Shown: positions 21,118-33,080, counted from the stretch's first letter. The stretch is 64,000 bases of DNA from Nocardioides marinus (GCF_013408145.1 NZ_JACBZI010000001.1:1-64000); one strand, 5' to 3'. Numbers and translations are program-made. Notes: generated by a model not told the origin, from the sequence alone.

Positions 21118-22473
21118 TCAGCGGCGCCCGGGCGACTCGGACGACCCGGGCGACTCGGTCGCCACGGTGGAGAGGTCGCGGACGAACGCCGTGCGCGCCA
21201 TCTCCCCCACGGCACGCCGCCGCAGCCCCAGCAGCACGACCGCCAGGGCGAGGTAGACCCCGCTCATCGCCAGGATCGTGACCTCGTGGACGCGGTCGCT
21301 GCCCAGGACGCTGGCGACCAGCTGGACCATGAAGAGCGTGAGCAGCAGCAGCGCCGACCGCACGGTGAGACGCAGCGTCACCAGCAGCGCGATCGCCAGC
21401 AGCGACTGGGCGCCAGTGATGAGCAGCTCGTAGCGCTGCTCGGCGTCGACAGGCAGGCCGTCGAGGCCGAGGTGGGTGAGGGCGAATACGATCGGCAGAC
21501 CGCCGACCAGCAGCGTCCACTGGTTGACCTTGCTGGAGAGCAGCGCGCCGAGGGCGTCACCGCCCTTGAGCCGCCAGGCCAGCAGGCAGGCCACCATCAG
21601 CTCCGGTGACTCGCTGGCCAGCGGCGCGATCCACTGGACCAGCAGGAACTCGTCGACCCCGAGGTCGCTGCCGGTCTCGACCAGGCTCTCGGCGAAGTGC
21701 TCGGCGGAGAAGAGGATCACCAGGGCGGCGCCGACGAACAGGCTGCCCACCCAGGCTCGGCGCGAACCGCGCGGCTGGCTGCCGATCCAGTGCGAGACGC
21801 CCGAGAGCTCCGGCTCGGTAGCCGGCATCTGCGCCAGCCGCCAGGCATAGGCAGCGAAGATCGCCAGCAGCACCGCGGAGTCGAGCAGGGTGAGCGACGA
21901 GCGCAGCGGCAGGGTCAGGGAGTAGAGCGTCGCCACCAGCAGGAAGCCGACCTCGACCGACATCACCGGCGCGATGTGCACGCGGGTCCGGCCCGGGGTC
22001 GTGGGCCGCACGGGTGCCGGGGTCCCGCCCCGGGCGGCGCGGCGCACGGCCAGCGCCGAGACCAGCACCACCAGCGGCCAGCCGACGCCGACGAGGATCC
22101 GGTTGGCACCGGTCATGTTGGCCAGCGCCAGGCCGCAGACGTCCGGGCTGCCTCCCTCGGCGGCGTACGCCGTGCCGCACTGGGCGGTGAACACGAAGTC
22201 CACGGCGTACTCCGGCAGCACCGCGACCAGCGCGAGCAGGGCCAGCGCGATCCCGGCGTTGATGTCGACCTGGGCAGCCTCGGCCGCCCACGCCAGCGCG
22301 AAGGCTGCGCCGACGATCGCCAGCCCGTAGAGCAGCACGAGGAGCGGAGGGGTGAGCTCGACGGTCGGGATGCCGACGTACGTCGCCAGGCCGTGCAGGC
22401 TGCCGGGCAGCGCCAGCGCCGCCGCGGCCAGCAGCGGGAGCGGGACGGGCAGGCGGGTGCGCGGACCGTCCAT
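21118..22473 (-). CDS. Calcium/sodium exchanger-family membrane protein
   Basis: A 451-residue polytopic protein with two alpha-repeats. The first has LPEYAVDFVFT and ANMTGANRILVGVGWP; the second has ASESPELMVACLLAWRLKG and SSKVNQWTLLVGG. Both repeats keep the acidic residue expected for cation binding (PEY and PEL). About eleven hydrophobic segments are seen. The ion is not defined; calcium/sodium exchange is the family's usual activity. ATG 22473 is preferred over a GTG three codons upstream. Confidence 0.85.
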   Translation of the reverse strand: MDGPRTRLPVPLPLLAAAALALPGSLHGLATYVGIPTVELTPPLLVLLYGLAIVGAAFALAWAAEAAQVDINAGIALALLALVAVLPEYAVDFVFTAQCGTAYAAEGGSPDVCGLALANMTGANRILVGVGWPLVVLVSALAVRRAARGGTPAPVRPTTPGRTRVHIAPVMSVEVGFLLVATLYSLTLPLRSSLTLLDSAVLLAIFAAYAWRLAQMPATEPELSGVSHWIGSQPRGSRRAWVGSLFVGAALVILFSAEHFAESLVETGSDLGVDEFLLVQWIAPLASESPELMVACLLAWRLKGGDALGALLSSKVNQWTLLVGGLPIVFALTHLGLDGLPVDAEQRYELLITGAQSLLAIALLVTLRLTVRSALLLLTLFMVQLVASVLGSDRVHEVTILAMSGVYLALAVVLLGLRRRAVGEMARTAFVRDLSTVATESPGSSESPGRR

Positions 22474-22508
22474 GGCTCCCACCCTAGGGAGCGTTCAGGG
22501 ACGGGCCG

Positions 22509-23186
22509 TCAGCGGGCGCGGCGGGAGAGCCGCTCGACGTCCATGATGACGACCGAGCGGGGCTCCAGGCGCAGCCAGCCGCGCGAGGCGAAGTCGGCCA
22601 GCGCCTTGTTGACGGTCTCGCGGGAGGCGCCGACCAGCTGGGCGAGCTCCTCCTGGGTGAGGTCGTGGTGGACGTGCACGCCGTCGTCGGCGGTGCGGCC
22701 GAAGCGGTCGGCCAGGTCGAGCAGCGCCTTGGCGACCCGGCCCGGGACGTCGGAGAAGACCAGGTCGGCGACCACGTCGTTGGCCTTGCGCAGCCGGCCG
22801 GCCAGCTGGGCCAGCAGGCCACGGGCGACGACCGGGCGACCCTCGAGCCAACGCAGGAGGTCCTCGTGGGACAGCGAGGCGAAGGAGCAGTCGGTGACGG
22901 CGGTGACGGTGGCCGAGCGCGGGCCGGGGTCGAAGAGCGAGAGCTCGCCGAACATCTGGCCGGGGCCGAGGATCGCCAGCAGGTTCTCCCTACCGTCGGA
23001 GGAGGTGCGGCCGAGCTTCACCTTGCCGTCGAGCACGATGTAGAGCTTGTCGCCGGAGTCGCCCTCGTGGAAGAGCACGTCGCCGCGGCGCAGGCGGTTC
23101 TCGCTCATCGAGGCGCGCAGCGCCGAGGCCGCCTCGTCGTCGAGGGCGCTGAAGAGCGGTGCCTGGCGGAGCACGTCGTTGTCCAC
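22509..23186 (-). CDS. crp: Crp/Fnr-family cyclic-nucleotide-type regulator
   Basis: A 225-residue regulator. The cyclic-nucleotide domain spans about 5-130, with GDSGDKLYIVLDGKVKLGR and the phosphate cassette FGELSLFDPGPRSATVTA. After the dimer helix comes the winged helix-turn-helix LTQEELAQLVGASRETVNKALADFASRGWL. This matches the actinobacterial Crp/GlxR group (Rv3676), global regulators of carbon and respiration genes that bind TGTGA-N6-TCACA. Position between the exchanger and nth fits that ortholog. The start is GTG 23186 (MDNDVLRQAPLF). A likely target site lies at 33189-33204. Confidence 0.94.
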   Translation of the reverse strand: MDNDVLRQAPLFSALDDEAASALRASMSENRLRRGDVLFHEGDSGDKLYIVLDGKVKLGRTSSDGRENLLAILGPGQMFGELSLFDPGPRSATVTAVTDCSFASLSHEDLLRWLEGRPVVARGLLAQLAGRLRKANDVVADLVFSDVPGRVAKALLDLADRFGRTADDGVHVHHDLTQEELAQLVGASRETVNKALADFASRGWLRLEPRSVVIMDVERLSRRAR

Positions 23187-23385
23187 GGGGGCCTCCTGGT
23201 GGGACGTCGCGGGCGTGGTGGGTCCACGGCGCAGAACTGCGCGTGTGGTGATCCTATCGAGTGGAATTCATCACAGGCACCACCGGGGCGGCACCGCGTG
23301 GCGGGGCGGATCGTCCGCGAGCCGGTGGCGGCGGGTGTGAGCCACATCCCCCGGGGGTGTCCCCGCCGTCTCGTAGGGTGTCAGC

Positions 23386-24090
23386 GTGCCTGCGCCGGAG
23401 TCCCCCCTTGCCCTGACCCGGCGGGCCCGTCGCATCGAGCGGGTGCTCGCCGAGACCTACCCCGACGCCCGCTGCGAGCTCGACTTCGACGACCCCTTCC
23501 AGCTCCTCGTGGTCACCGTCCTCTCCGCGCAGACCACCGACAAGCGGGTCAACGCGGTGCGCCCCACCCTCTTCGCGGCCTATCCCGACGCCCGGGCGAT
23601 GGCCGCGGCCGACCGCGAGACCCTCGAGGGCATCGTCGGGCCGCTGGGCTTCTTCCGCGCCAAGACCGAGTCGCTGCTCAAGCTCTCCGCCCACCTCGTC
23701 GAGCACCACGACGGGCAGGTCCCCGGCCGCCTCGAGGACCTCGTGAAGCTGCCCGGGGTCGGCCGCAAGACCGCCAACGTCGTGCTCGGCAACGCCTTCG
23801 ACGTCCCCGGCATCACCGTCGACACGCACTTCGGCCGCCTCGCGCGCCGCTTCGGCTGGACCGAGGAGACCGACCCCGTCAAGGTCGAGCACGCGGTCGG
23901 TGCGCTGTTCCCCAAGCGCGACTGGACGATGCTCTCGCACCACCTGATCTGGCACGGGCGGCGGCGCTGCCACGCCCAGAAGCCCGCGTGCGGTGCCTGC
24001 CCCGTGGCGCGGTGGTGCCCGGCGTACGGCGCGGGGCCGACGGATCCGGTCGCCGCCGAGAAGCTCGTGCGCACCGAGGGCCGCGCGTGA
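23386..24090 (+). CDS. nth: Endonuclease III
   Basis: A 234-residue DNA glycosylase/AP lyase that removes oxidised pyrimidines. The helix-hairpin-helix LPGVGRKTANVVLG carries the catalytic Lys, and VDTHFGRLARR has the catalytic Asp. The [4Fe-4S] loop is C-x6-C-x2-C-x5-C in CHAQKPACGACPVARWC. The GTG start is close to the family N-terminus. It overlaps the thioredoxin-like lipoprotein gene by GTGA and heads a run of four tightly packed genes. Confidence 0.95.
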   Translation: MPAPESPLALTRRARRIERVLAETYPDARCELDFDDPFQLLVVTVLSAQTTDKRVNAVRPTLFAAYPDARAMAAADRETLEGIVGPLGFFRAKTESLLKLSAHLVEHHDGQVPGRLEDLVKLPGVGRKTANVVLGNAFDVPGITVDTHFGRLARRFGWTEETDPVKVEHAVGALFPKRDWTMLSHHLIWHGRRRCHAQKPACGACPVARWCPAYGAGPTDPVAAEKLVRTEGRA

Positions 24091-24710
24091 GGGCGCGCCC
24101 GAGGTCGGGCCGCGCCGCTGCGCTCGTCGGCATGCTCGCCGCCCTGGTGCTCACCGGGTGCTCGGACCCCGAGGCCGGCTTCGTGCCCAACCCGCCGGAC
24201 ATCGACGTCGACACCCCGGCCCTGCGCGAGGCCAAGGCGGACGCCGGCATCGAGGACTGCGTGCCCGGCGACGGCGAGCCCGTGGACGGCGGACTGCCGG
24301 CCGTCACCCTGCCCTGCCTCGGCGGCGGCCCGGCGGTCGACCTGTCGACCCTGCGCGGACCCATGGTGGTGAACCTGTGGGCGTCCTGGTGCGGCCCGTG
24401 CCGTGAGGAGATGCCGGTGCTGCAGGAGTTCCACGCGACCCACGGCGACACGGTGCCGGTGCTCGGTGTGGACTTCCAGGACCCCAACACCGGGCTGGCG
24501 CTCCAGCAGCTCGCGCAGCGCGGCGTCACCTACCCCTCGGTCGCGGACACCGAGGCGGTGCTGAAGGCGGAGCCGTTGCGCGCGACCGCGCTGCCGCTGA
24601 CGGCCCTGGTCGACGAGGACGGGGTGGTGGTGCGGGTGCTGCCGATGGAGCTGGAGTCGGTCGGCGAGCTCGAGACGTTGGTGCGAGAGCACCTCGGGGT
24701 GGACCTGTGA
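24087..24710 (+). CDS. TlpA/ResA-like thioredoxin-fold lipoprotein
   Basis: A 207-residue exported protein. The N-terminus is basic (RARPRSGR), followed by a hydrophobic stretch and lipobox LTGC, so it is probably a membrane-anchored lipoprotein. The thioredoxin domain has VVNLWASWCGPCREEMP with the CxxC redox pair, and TALPLTALVDEDGVVV with the cis-Pro region. Two further cysteines (EDCVPG and LPCLGG) lie before the domain. A disulfide reductase role outside the membrane is likely. Overlaps both neighbours (nth and the CoA NUDIX gene). Confidence 0.88.
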   Translation: MRARPRSGRAAALVGMLAALVLTGCSDPEAGFVPNPPDIDVDTPALREAKADAGIEDCVPGDGEPVDGGLPAVTLPCLGGGPAVDLSTLRGPMVVNLWASWCGPCREEMPVLQEFHATHGDTVPVLGVDFQDPNTGLALQQLAQRGVTYPSVADTEAVLKAEPLRATALPLTALVDEDGVVVRVLPMELESVGELETLVREHLGVDL

Positions 24711-25429
24711 GCGAGCCCGTGGACGAGACCGTGGACCTGCCCGACTGGCTGCACGAGGTGCGTGCCGGCGCCGAGGCGATCGACGCCCTCGACCTGACGC
24801 GCTTCACCCCGCCCGAGGACGGCTCGGCCCGCCCGGGTGCGGTGCTGATGCTCTTCGGCGAGGGTGAGCAGGGCGGCGAGCTGCTGCTGACCGAGCGCGC
24901 CCACGACATGCGCTCCCACCCCGGGCAGGTCTCCTTCCCGGGTGGGTCGCTGGACCCGGGGGAGAGCGTCGAGCAGGCGGCGCTGCGCGAGGCCGAGGAG
25001 GAGGTCGGCCTCGACCCGGCCGAGGTGCGGATCTTCGGGCGGCTGCCCGAGCTGTGGCTGCCACCCTCGAACTTCGCCGTCACCCCCGTCCTGGGCTGGT
25101 GGGCGCACCCCTCGGGTGTCCACATCGCCTCGCGCGCCGAGGTGCACGCCATCCACCACGCCCCGATCAGCGAGCTGCTCGACCCCGAGCACCGCGTCAC
25201 CGTGCGGCACCCCAAGGGCTACCAGAGCCCGGGCTTCCTCATCGGCCCGGACAAGGACGTCATCCTCTGGGGCTTCACCGGGGGCATCATCGCCCGCCTC
25301 TTCGACTACCTCGGGTGGTCGCGCCCCTGGGACGAGTCGCGGATCCAGGACCTGCCCGACTACATGCTCGCCGCCGACCATCGCATCGCCGAACGTGCCC
25401 GGATGCTCGACATCGAGGAGGATCTCTGA
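24707..25429 (+). CDS. NUDIX CoA pyrophosphatase
   Basis: A 240-residue NUDIX protein with a complete Nudix box GGSLDPGESVEQAALREAEEEVGL and the upstream SHPGQVSFPGG that marks the CoA diphosphatase (NudL/PCD1) group. It hydrolyses CoA to 3',5'-ADP and phosphopantetheine in relatives. The GTG start overlaps the lipoprotein stop, and the stop is 2 bp from the next start. Confidence 0.9.
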   Translation: MSEPVDETVDLPDWLHEVRAGAEAIDALDLTRFTPPEDGSARPGAVLMLFGEGEQGGELLLTERAHDMRSHPGQVSFPGGSLDPGESVEQAALREAEEEVGLDPAEVRIFGRLPELWLPPSNFAVTPVLGWWAHPSGVHIASRAEVHAIHHAPISELLDPEHRVTVRHPKGYQSPGFLIGPDKDVILWGFTGGIIARLFDYLGWSRPWDESRIQDLPDYMLAADHRIAERARMLDIEEDL

Positions 25430-25431
25430 CG

Positions 25432-26604
25432 GTGAACCTCCTCGACTGGCTACTGCTGCTCCTCGTCCTGGCCTACGCGCTCTCGGGCTACTGGCAGGGC
25501 TTCATCACCGGAGCCGCGGCGACCGCGGGCCTGCTGCTCGGAGGCCTCTTCGGCATCTGGCTGGCACCCATCGCGCTCGGTGACGCCAGCCCCTCGCTGG
25601 TGGTCTCGCTCGGGGCGCTGTTCATCGTGATCGTCGCGGCGTCGCTGGGCCAGGCGATGTTCCAGTACGTCGGGGCCCGGGTGCGCTCGCGGATCACCTG
25701 GCAGCCGGTGCGGGCCCTCGACGCGATCGGCGGTGCCGCGCTGAGCGCCGCGGCGGTGCTGCTGGTCGCCTGGGCGCTCGGCGTGGCCGTGTCCGGCTCG
25801 CGGATCGCGGGCGTCACCCCGCTCGTACGCTCCTCGACGGTGCTGGCGAAGGTCGACCAGGTGCTCCCGACCTCGGCCGACGGGTTGCTGCAGGCCTTCA
25901 ACGGCGTCGTGGGCACCGGCTTCTTCCCGCGCTACCTCGAGCCGTTCGCACCCGAGCGCATCGTCGAGGTCGCACCGGGCAACGAGAAGGTGCTGCGCAA
26001 GCCGGCCATCCAGGCCATCCAGCCCTCGGTGCTCAAGATCCGCGGCACCAACCGCTGCGGCTCGGGGATCGAGGGCAGCGGCTTCGTCTACGCCGACGAC
26101 CGGCTGATGACCAACGCCCACGTGGTCGCCGGCGTCGACGCCCCGCAGGTGCAGGTCGGCGACCAGACGGTCCAGGGCGAGGTCGTCTACTACAACCCCG
26201 ACGTGGACGTCGCGGTCATCGAGGTCGAGACCGGCACCGCGCCGGTCCTGGAGTTCGCCGACGCCGCGCCACAGGACGCCGTGGTGATCGCCGGCTACCC
26301 CGAGGACGGGCCCTACGACCTGCGCGCGGGGCGCATCCGCGCCGAGCAGCGGCTGCGCTCGCCCAACATCTACGGCAACGGCACCGTCATCCGTGAGGTC
26401 TACTCCCTGCGCGGCCTGGTGCGCCCCGGCAACTCCGGCGGCCCGATCGTCAACCCGCGCGGCGACGTCGTCGGCGTGGTCTTCGCCGCCTCGGTGACCG
26501 ACGCCGACACCGGCTACGCCCTCACCACCGACCAGGTCGCCCAGGCCGCCGCCCAGGGTCGCGCCGGCACCCAGCCGGTGTCCACCGGGGGCTGCGCGAG
26601 CTGA
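25432..26604 (+). CDS. marP: MarP-like membrane serine protease
   Basis: A 390-residue protein: four N-terminal membrane helices of CvpA type (1-130) followed by a chymotrypsin-fold protease (about 190-385). The triad is His in TNAHVVAG, Asp in NPDVDVAVIEV and Ser in RPGNSGGPI. Cys in NRCGSG and in the C-terminal GGCAS match the disulfide pair of M. tuberculosis MarP (Rv3671c), an acid-resistance protease activated by autoprocessing. The GTG start directly follows the NUDIX stop. Gene order is as in mycobacteria. Confidence 0.92.
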   Translation: MNLLDWLLLLLVLAYALSGYWQGFITGAAATAGLLLGGLFGIWLAPIALGDASPSLVVSLGALFIVIVAASLGQAMFQYVGARVRSRITWQPVRALDAIGGAALSAAAVLLVAWALGVAVSGSRIAGVTPLVRSSTVLAKVDQVLPTSADGLLQAFNGVVGTGFFPRYLEPFAPERIVEVAPGNEKVLRKPAIQAIQPSVLKIRGTNRCGSGIEGSGFVYADDRLMTNAHVVAGVDAPQVQVGDQTVQGEVVYYNPDVDVAVIEVETGTAPVLEFADAAPQDAVVIAGYPEDGPYDLRAGRIRAEQRLRSPNIYGNGTVIREVYSLRGLVRPGNSGGPIVNPRGDVVGVVFAASVTDADTGYALTTDQVAQAAAQGRAGTQPVSTGGCAS

Positions 26605-26744
26605 CCGGACGCCGTGCCGGGCCGGCCCTGCCGAGCCGGCGCATCCTTCCGGTGGGTGGTCCCTCACCCGACTGGCCGGGCGGACCCGGCTGAGGGTTCG
26701 CTAGGGTCGGGTCGTCAGCCAGCGTCGAGACCCGGGAGCAGCAC

Positions 26745-27149
26745 GTGGCCATCGAAGAGGTCAAGGAGACCGACCCCACCATCGGTCGACTGGTCGCCGA
26801 CGCCAGCCGTGACATCTCCACGCTCATCAGCAAGGAGATCGAGCTCGCGAAGTCCGAGCTGAAGGTGAGCGCCAAGTTCGGCGGCGTCGGGGTCGGCCTG
26901 TTCGCCGCTGCCGGCTTCATCGCCGTGCTCGCGATCATCATGTTCTCGGTCGCGCTGGCCTACTTCATCCACTGGAACGGCAGCGGGCTCTCCCTGCACT
27001 GGGCGTTCCTGATCGTCTTCGGCCTCTACCTGCTGCTCGCCGGCGGCCTCGTCTTCGCCGGCATCCGCAGCGTCAAGAAGGTCAAGGGCCCCGAGCGGGC
27101 CATCGCGCAGGGCAAGGAGATCCCCCGCGCGCTCAAGGGCCAGGCCTGA
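26745..27149 (+). CDS. Phage holin family protein (actinobacterial holin-X type)
   Basis: A 134-residue protein with an amphipathic charged N-terminus (VADASRDISTLISKEIELAKSELK), two membrane helices (about 45-70 and 85-108) and a basic tail. This is the actinobacterial holin-X/DUF1469 layout. Despite the name it is a normal chromosomal gene near marP and acs in many actinobacteria, not a sign of a prophage. The GTG start has GGGAGCAG upstream. Confidence 0.8.
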   Translation: MAIEEVKETDPTIGRLVADASRDISTLISKEIELAKSELKVSAKFGGVGVGLFAAAGFIAVLAIIMFSVALAYFIHWNGSGLSLHWAFLIVFGLYLLLAGGLVFAGIRSVKKVKGPERAIAQGKEIPRALKGQA

Positions 27150-27180
27150 CGCGTCGCCCGACCCTCGGCGACCTGCGGCA

Positions 27181-27270
27181 GTTTCACCACCCGGGTGGTG
27201 AAACCGGCGCTGGTCTCACGAAGTTCCGGTCGACAAGCGGCAGTTCCACCACCCGAGCGGTGAAACTGCC
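27181..27270. repeat. Pair of related 24-32 bp palindromes between convergent genes
   Basis: GTTTCACCACCCGGGTGGTGAAAC (27181-27204) is a perfect palindrome. A relative at 27239-27270 begins GGCAGTTCCACC and ends GGTGAAACTGCC; its centre differs at a few bases. They sit between the holin-like gene and nhaA and could serve as bidirectional terminators or be a REP-type repeat. Confidence 0.75.
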
Positions 27271-27294
27271 CGCCGACCCGCAAGCAGCGCGGCC

Positions 27295-28698
27295 TCAGGC
27301 GGGTGGCGTGGCCGGGTCGTGGTCGCCGGTCTGGAAGACGTCGGGGATGCCGTCGAGGTCGGAGTCGCGCTCCTCCTCCACGGTGATCCTGCGGTAGACC
27401 CGGTTGCGGGCCCGCAGGATCACGCTGGCGAGCAGGGCGGCGGTCAGGGACCCGACCAGGACGCCGACCTTCACGTGCTCGTCGCGCTCGGAGCTCGAGC
27501 CGAACGCCAGCTCGCCGATCAGCAGGGAGACCGTGAACCCGATGCCGGCCAGCATCGCCATGCCGATGACGTCGATCCAGGCGAGCTCGTCGTCCAGCTC
27601 GGCCTTGGTGAACTTCGCCAGCAGCCACGTCGAGCCGGTGATGCCGACGGTCTTGCCGATCAGCAGGCCGCTGACGATGCCGAGGGCGACCGGGTCCTTG
27701 AGCGAGTCGACGAGACCGCTGAACCCGCCCACCGTCACGCCGGCGGCGAAGAAGGCGAAGATCGGCACCGCGACACCGGCGCTGATCGGGCGGACGAGGT
27801 GCTCGAGGTGCTCGGCCAGGCCGGGGCCCTCGGCGTGGTCGCGGCGCAGGACGGGGACGGTGAAGCCGAGGAGCACCCCGGCGACGGTCGCGTGCACACC
27901 GGACTCGTGGACGAGCACCCAGGCGACCAGTGCGAGCGGCAGCAGCAGGAAGCCCGAGCTGATCCGCTTCTGCACGAGCAGCGCGAAGATCGCGATCGGG
28001 ACCAGGCCGAGCCCGAGGAAGAGCAGGTCGAGCTCCTCGGTGTAGAACACCGCGATGATCGTGATGGCCAGCAGGTCGTCGACCACGGCCAGGGTGAGCA
28101 GGAAGGTCCGCAGGCCCGAGGGCAGGTGGGTGCTGATGACGGCCAGGATCGCCACGGCGAAGGCGATGTCGGTCGCGGTCGGGATCGCCCAGCCGGCCAG
28201 CCCGCCGTTGGAGCCGAGGTTCCACGCGACGAAGATCAGCGCGGGGGCGACCATGCCGCCGACGGCAGCGGCCATCGGGAGTGCGGCGCGGCGCGGGTCG
28301 CGCAGGTCGCCGGCGACGAACTCGCGCTTGAGCTCGAGGCCGACCACGAAGAAGAAGATGGCGAGCAGACCGTCCGCGGCCCACTTGCCCAGGCTCAGGT
28401 CGAGGTGCAGCGAGAAACCGAGCAGCTCCACCGGCTCCGAGATCGGCTTGAAGTCGCGGATCGACTCGTAGCTGCCGGCGAAGGAGGTGTTGGCCCAGAT
28501 GATCGCGATGGCCGCGCCCACGATGAGCAGCAGGCCGCCCGTCGTCTCGGCGCGCAGCACCTCGGCGATGCGGCTGGACTCCAGGAACGAGCCGCGGCTG
28601 AAGAGCCGAGGACTCGCGTCGGGGCCGTGGTCGCCCACCCCGGCGGGATCGGGCTCACGGGGGTCGGCCGGGGTTCCGGACGGATCGGTAGGGCTCAC
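27295..28698 (-). CDS. nhaA: Na+/H+ antiporter NhaA
   Basis: A 467-residue NhaA protein. The family motifs are [39 protein letters not shown] (ion-binding Asp), and [17 protein letters not shown] (two adjacent Asp essential in E. coli NhaA). About eleven or twelve helices are seen. It has a 55-residue acidic Pro-rich N-terminal extension and a cytoplasmic C-terminal tail ([15 protein letters not shown]). The GTG start has GAGGAG five bases upstream. It exports sodium in exchange for protons. Confidence 0.94.
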   Translation of the reverse strand: MSPTDPSGTPADPREPDPAGVGDHGPDASPRLFSRGSFLESSRIAEVLRAETTGGLLLIVGAAIAIIWANTSFAGSYESIRDFKPISEPVELLGFSLHLDLSLGKWAADGLLAIFFFVVGLELKREFVAGDLRDPRRAALPMAAAVGGMVAPALIFVAWNLGSNGGLAGWAIPTATDIAFAVAILAVISTHLPSGLRTFLLTLAVVDDLLAITIIAVFYTEELDLLFLGLGLVPIAIFALLVQKRISSGFLLLPLALVAWVLVHESGVHATVAGVLLGFTVPVLRRDHAEGPGLAEHLEHLVRPISAGVAVPIFAFFAAGVTVGGFSGLVDSLKDPVALGIVSGLLIGKTVGITGSTWLLAKFTKAELDDELAWIDVIGMAMLAGIGFTVSLLIGELAFGSSSERDEHVKVGVLVGSLTAALLASVILRARNRVYRRITVEEERDSDLDGIPDVFQTGDHDPATPPA

Positions 28699-28793
28699 AG
28701 GACTCCTCGAGGGGTCACGGGGTCGGCGACGTACGTGCCGACCAGACTTCCCGGCTCACCAGGCTTCACCCTACCGAGCGAGGTGGTCACCCC

Positions 28794-28884
28794 GGTGGTC
28801 GAGGTACGCCGGCCGGCGCACCCGGACCACCGGGGGCTCGTGGCTCGTCGCTGGCGCTCCTCGCACCTCGACCAGCGGGGGACT
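28794..28884. repeat. Interspersed inverted-repeat element, copy B
   Basis: GGTGGTCGAGGT at the left end and CACCTCGACCAG near the right end are inverted, and the middle holds TCGCTGGCGCTCC. These are the blocks of the full element at 37711-37814. It lies between nhaA and the end of acs. Confidence 0.7.
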
Positions 28885-28886
28885 GG

Positions 28887-30887
<2,001 letters not shown>

Positions 30888-31125
30888 TGTGTCTCTCCTG
30901 CGCGGCGGGGTGGGTGGGACGTGGTGGTTGCGGGTGGTGCCGGGGTGCTGCGGGGGGTGGTGGCCTCTCTCACACTAGGCCGGGGGGTGCTGCCGGGCCA
31001 CCAGGGTGGGGGTCGGTCGGTTGCGGAGGGGTTGCAGCCCTCCACGTGGGACGGTCGCGAGCGCCGTACGACGCCCGCGACCGCCCCTGGGGAAGGGACC
31101 GTGGTCCCTGGCCGACCGTGGTGGG

Positions 31126-32805
31126 TCAGACCTCGCCGGCCTGGTGCTTGGCCACGAGGGTGGTGCGTCCGGGGTACCGGATCTCCTCCACGAGGTCCTG
31201 CATCTCCTGGCTCGGCTTCTTGGTGAACTGCGAGACCCCGATCGTCACGGCGAAGTTGATCAGCATGCCGATCGTGCCGATGCCGGTCGGCGGGATCGAG
31301 AACAGGCCCTCCGAGCCGCCGTAGATGGGCAGCGTCCACAGCATGTAGGCGAAGGTCAGCGAGAGGCCGACGATCATGCCGGTGGCCGCACCGGCTGCCG
31401 TGGTCTTCTTCCAGAAGATGCCGAGCACCAGGATCGGGAAGAAGCTGGCCGCCGCCAGGCCGAAGGCGAGTGCCACGACCTGTGCCACGAAGCCGGGCGG
31501 GTTGATGCCGAGGTACCCGGCGACGACGATCGCGCATGCCATGGCGATGCGGCCGACCATCAGCTGCTGGCTCTCGGAGGCCTGCGGGTTGATCTTCTTG
31601 TAGTAGACGTCGTTGGCCACCGAGGAGCTGATGACCAGCAGCAGCCCCGAGGCGGTCGACAGCGCCGCGGCGAGCGCACCGGCCGCGACCAGGCCGACGA
31701 TCGGTGCCGGCAGGCCGCCGATCTCCGGGGAGGCCAGCACGATGATGTCGTTGTTGATCATCACGTCGGTGTAGCCGAAGGCGTTGCTGCCCAAGTCGCT
31801 GACCGGCGCGCCGGAGGCGGTGGTGATCAGCCCGACGTCGGACCAGGTGTTGAACCAGCCGGGCGCGTCGGCGAGCGTCGTGCCGTTGAGGTCCTTCATG
31901 ATCTGCAGCTTCGTGAACGCCGCGACCGACGGGGCGGTCGTGTAGAGCAGCGCGATGAAGAAGATCGCCCACAGCGCGGAGTAGCGGGCGGCACGCACGC
32001 TCTTGGCGGTGTAGAAGCGGACGATCACGTGCGGCAGGCCGGCGGTGCCGAACATCAGCGCCGCGGTGATCAGCACCATGTTGGGCATCGAGATCTGCGT
32101 GAACGCACCGGAGTACTCCGCGAGGCCGAAGTCGGCCTGCAGCCCGTTGAGCTCGTCGAGGATCTTGCCGAAGCCGATCTGCGGCAGCGGCACGCCGGTG
32201 ACCTTGGCGGACACGGCGACGGCCGGGATCAGGTAGGCCACGATCAGCACCGAGTACTGCGCGACCTGGGTCCAGGTGATGCCCTTCATGCCGCCGAGGA
32301 CGGCGTAGAAGAAGACGATCGCCATGCCGATGATCACGCCGGTGGTCGTGTTCACGTTGAGGAAGCGGGTGAAGACCAGGCCGACGCCGGCCATCTGGCC
32401 CGCCACGTAGACGAACGAGACGACGATCGCGGCGAGCACGGCCACGAAGCGCGCGGTCTCGTTGTAGCGGTCACCGACGAAGTCCGGCAGCGTGTACTTG
32501 CCGAACTTGCGCAGGTACGGCGCCAGCAGCAGCGCCAGCAGCACGTAGCCGCCGGTCCACCCCATGAGGAAGACGCCGCCGGCGTACCCGTTGTAGGCCA
32601 GGCCGACGATGCCGGCCAGGGAGATGAACGACGCGGCGCTCATCCAGTCCGCGGCGATGGCGGCGCCGTTGGCAGGCGCCGGGATGCCACCACCGGCGAC
32701 GTAGAAGCCGGAGGTGTCGGACACCCGGCTGGCGTAGGCGATGTAGATGTAGACGCTGAAGGTGATGATCGCGAAGATCAGCGTCCAGAGCTGGATGTCG
32801 CTCAC
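31126..32805 (-). CDS. actP: Sodium:solute symporter, acetate/monocarboxylate type
   Basis: A 559-residue sodium:solute symporter with about thirteen membrane helices. WMSAASFISLAGIVGLAYNGYAG and GLPHVIVRFYTAKSVRAAR are typical of ActP-type acetate permeases. GTG 32805 overlaps the stop of the small DUF4212 subunit gene (GTGA), showing translational coupling. With acs 238 bp downstream on the same strand, acetate or a related short acid is the likely substrate. No experiment is implied for this copy. Confidence 0.85.
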   Translation of the reverse strand: MSDIQLWTLIFAIITFSVYIYIAYASRVSDTSGFYVAGGGIPAPANGAAIAADWMSAASFISLAGIVGLAYNGYAGGVFLMGWTGGYVLLALLLAPYLRKFGKYTLPDFVGDRYNETARFVAVLAAIVVSFVYVAGQMAGVGLVFTRFLNVNTTTGVIIGMAIVFFYAVLGGMKGITWTQVAQYSVLIVAYLIPAVAVSAKVTGVPLPQIGFGKILDELNGLQADFGLAEYSGAFTQISMPNMVLITAALMFGTAGLPHVIVRFYTAKSVRAARYSALWAIFFIALLYTTAPSVAAFTKLQIMKDLNGTTLADAPGWFNTWSDVGLITTASGAPVSDLGSNAFGYTDVMINNDIIVLASPEIGGLPAPIVGLVAAGALAAALSTASGLLLVISSSVANDVYYKKINPQASESQQLMVGRIAMACAIVVAGYLGINPPGFVAQVVALAFGLAAASFFPILVLGIFWKKTTAAGAATGMIVGLSLTFAYMLWTLPIYGGSEGLFSIPPTGIGTIGMLINFAVTIGVSQFTKKPSQEMQDLVEEIRYPGRTTLVAKHQAGEV

Positions 32806-33080
32806 GGGTGGTGCACCTCCTGCTCGTACTCGTCGACGCCGTACTCCGCGTCGAGCTTGTCCATCCGCCAGACGTAGACGGCGATCAGCACGACGAACGT
32901 GATGATCGAGCCCTGCTGGGAGAACCAGAAGCCGAGCGGGAACCCGGCCACCTCGATGTTGTTCAGCGCCTCGACGAAGACGATGCCGGCCCCGAAGGAC
33001 ACCAGCGCCCAGATCGTCAGCAGCACGGCCATCAACCGCAGGTTGCTGCGCCAGTACGCCTGGCGCGATGCGTCATCCAT
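32802..33080 (-). CDS. DUF4212 small symporter subunit
   Basis: A 92-residue protein with two membrane helices (about 15-37 and 52-70) and the family motif YWRSNLRLM at the start. DUF4212 proteins are encoded just before ActP-like symporters and are thought to be small subunits. The start is ATG 33080 (MDDASRQAYW). A Crp-type site lies about 110 bp upstream. Confidence 0.88.
   Translation of the reverse strand: MDDASRQAYWRSNLRLMAVLLTIWALVSFGAGIVFVEALNNIEVAGFPLGFWFSQQGSIITFVVLIAVYVWRMDKLDAEYGVDEYEQEVHHP

Noticed and set aside
26745..27149. Holin-like gene as evidence of a prophage
   Set aside because: The gene sits in a conserved housekeeping neighbourhood and no phage structural genes are near.
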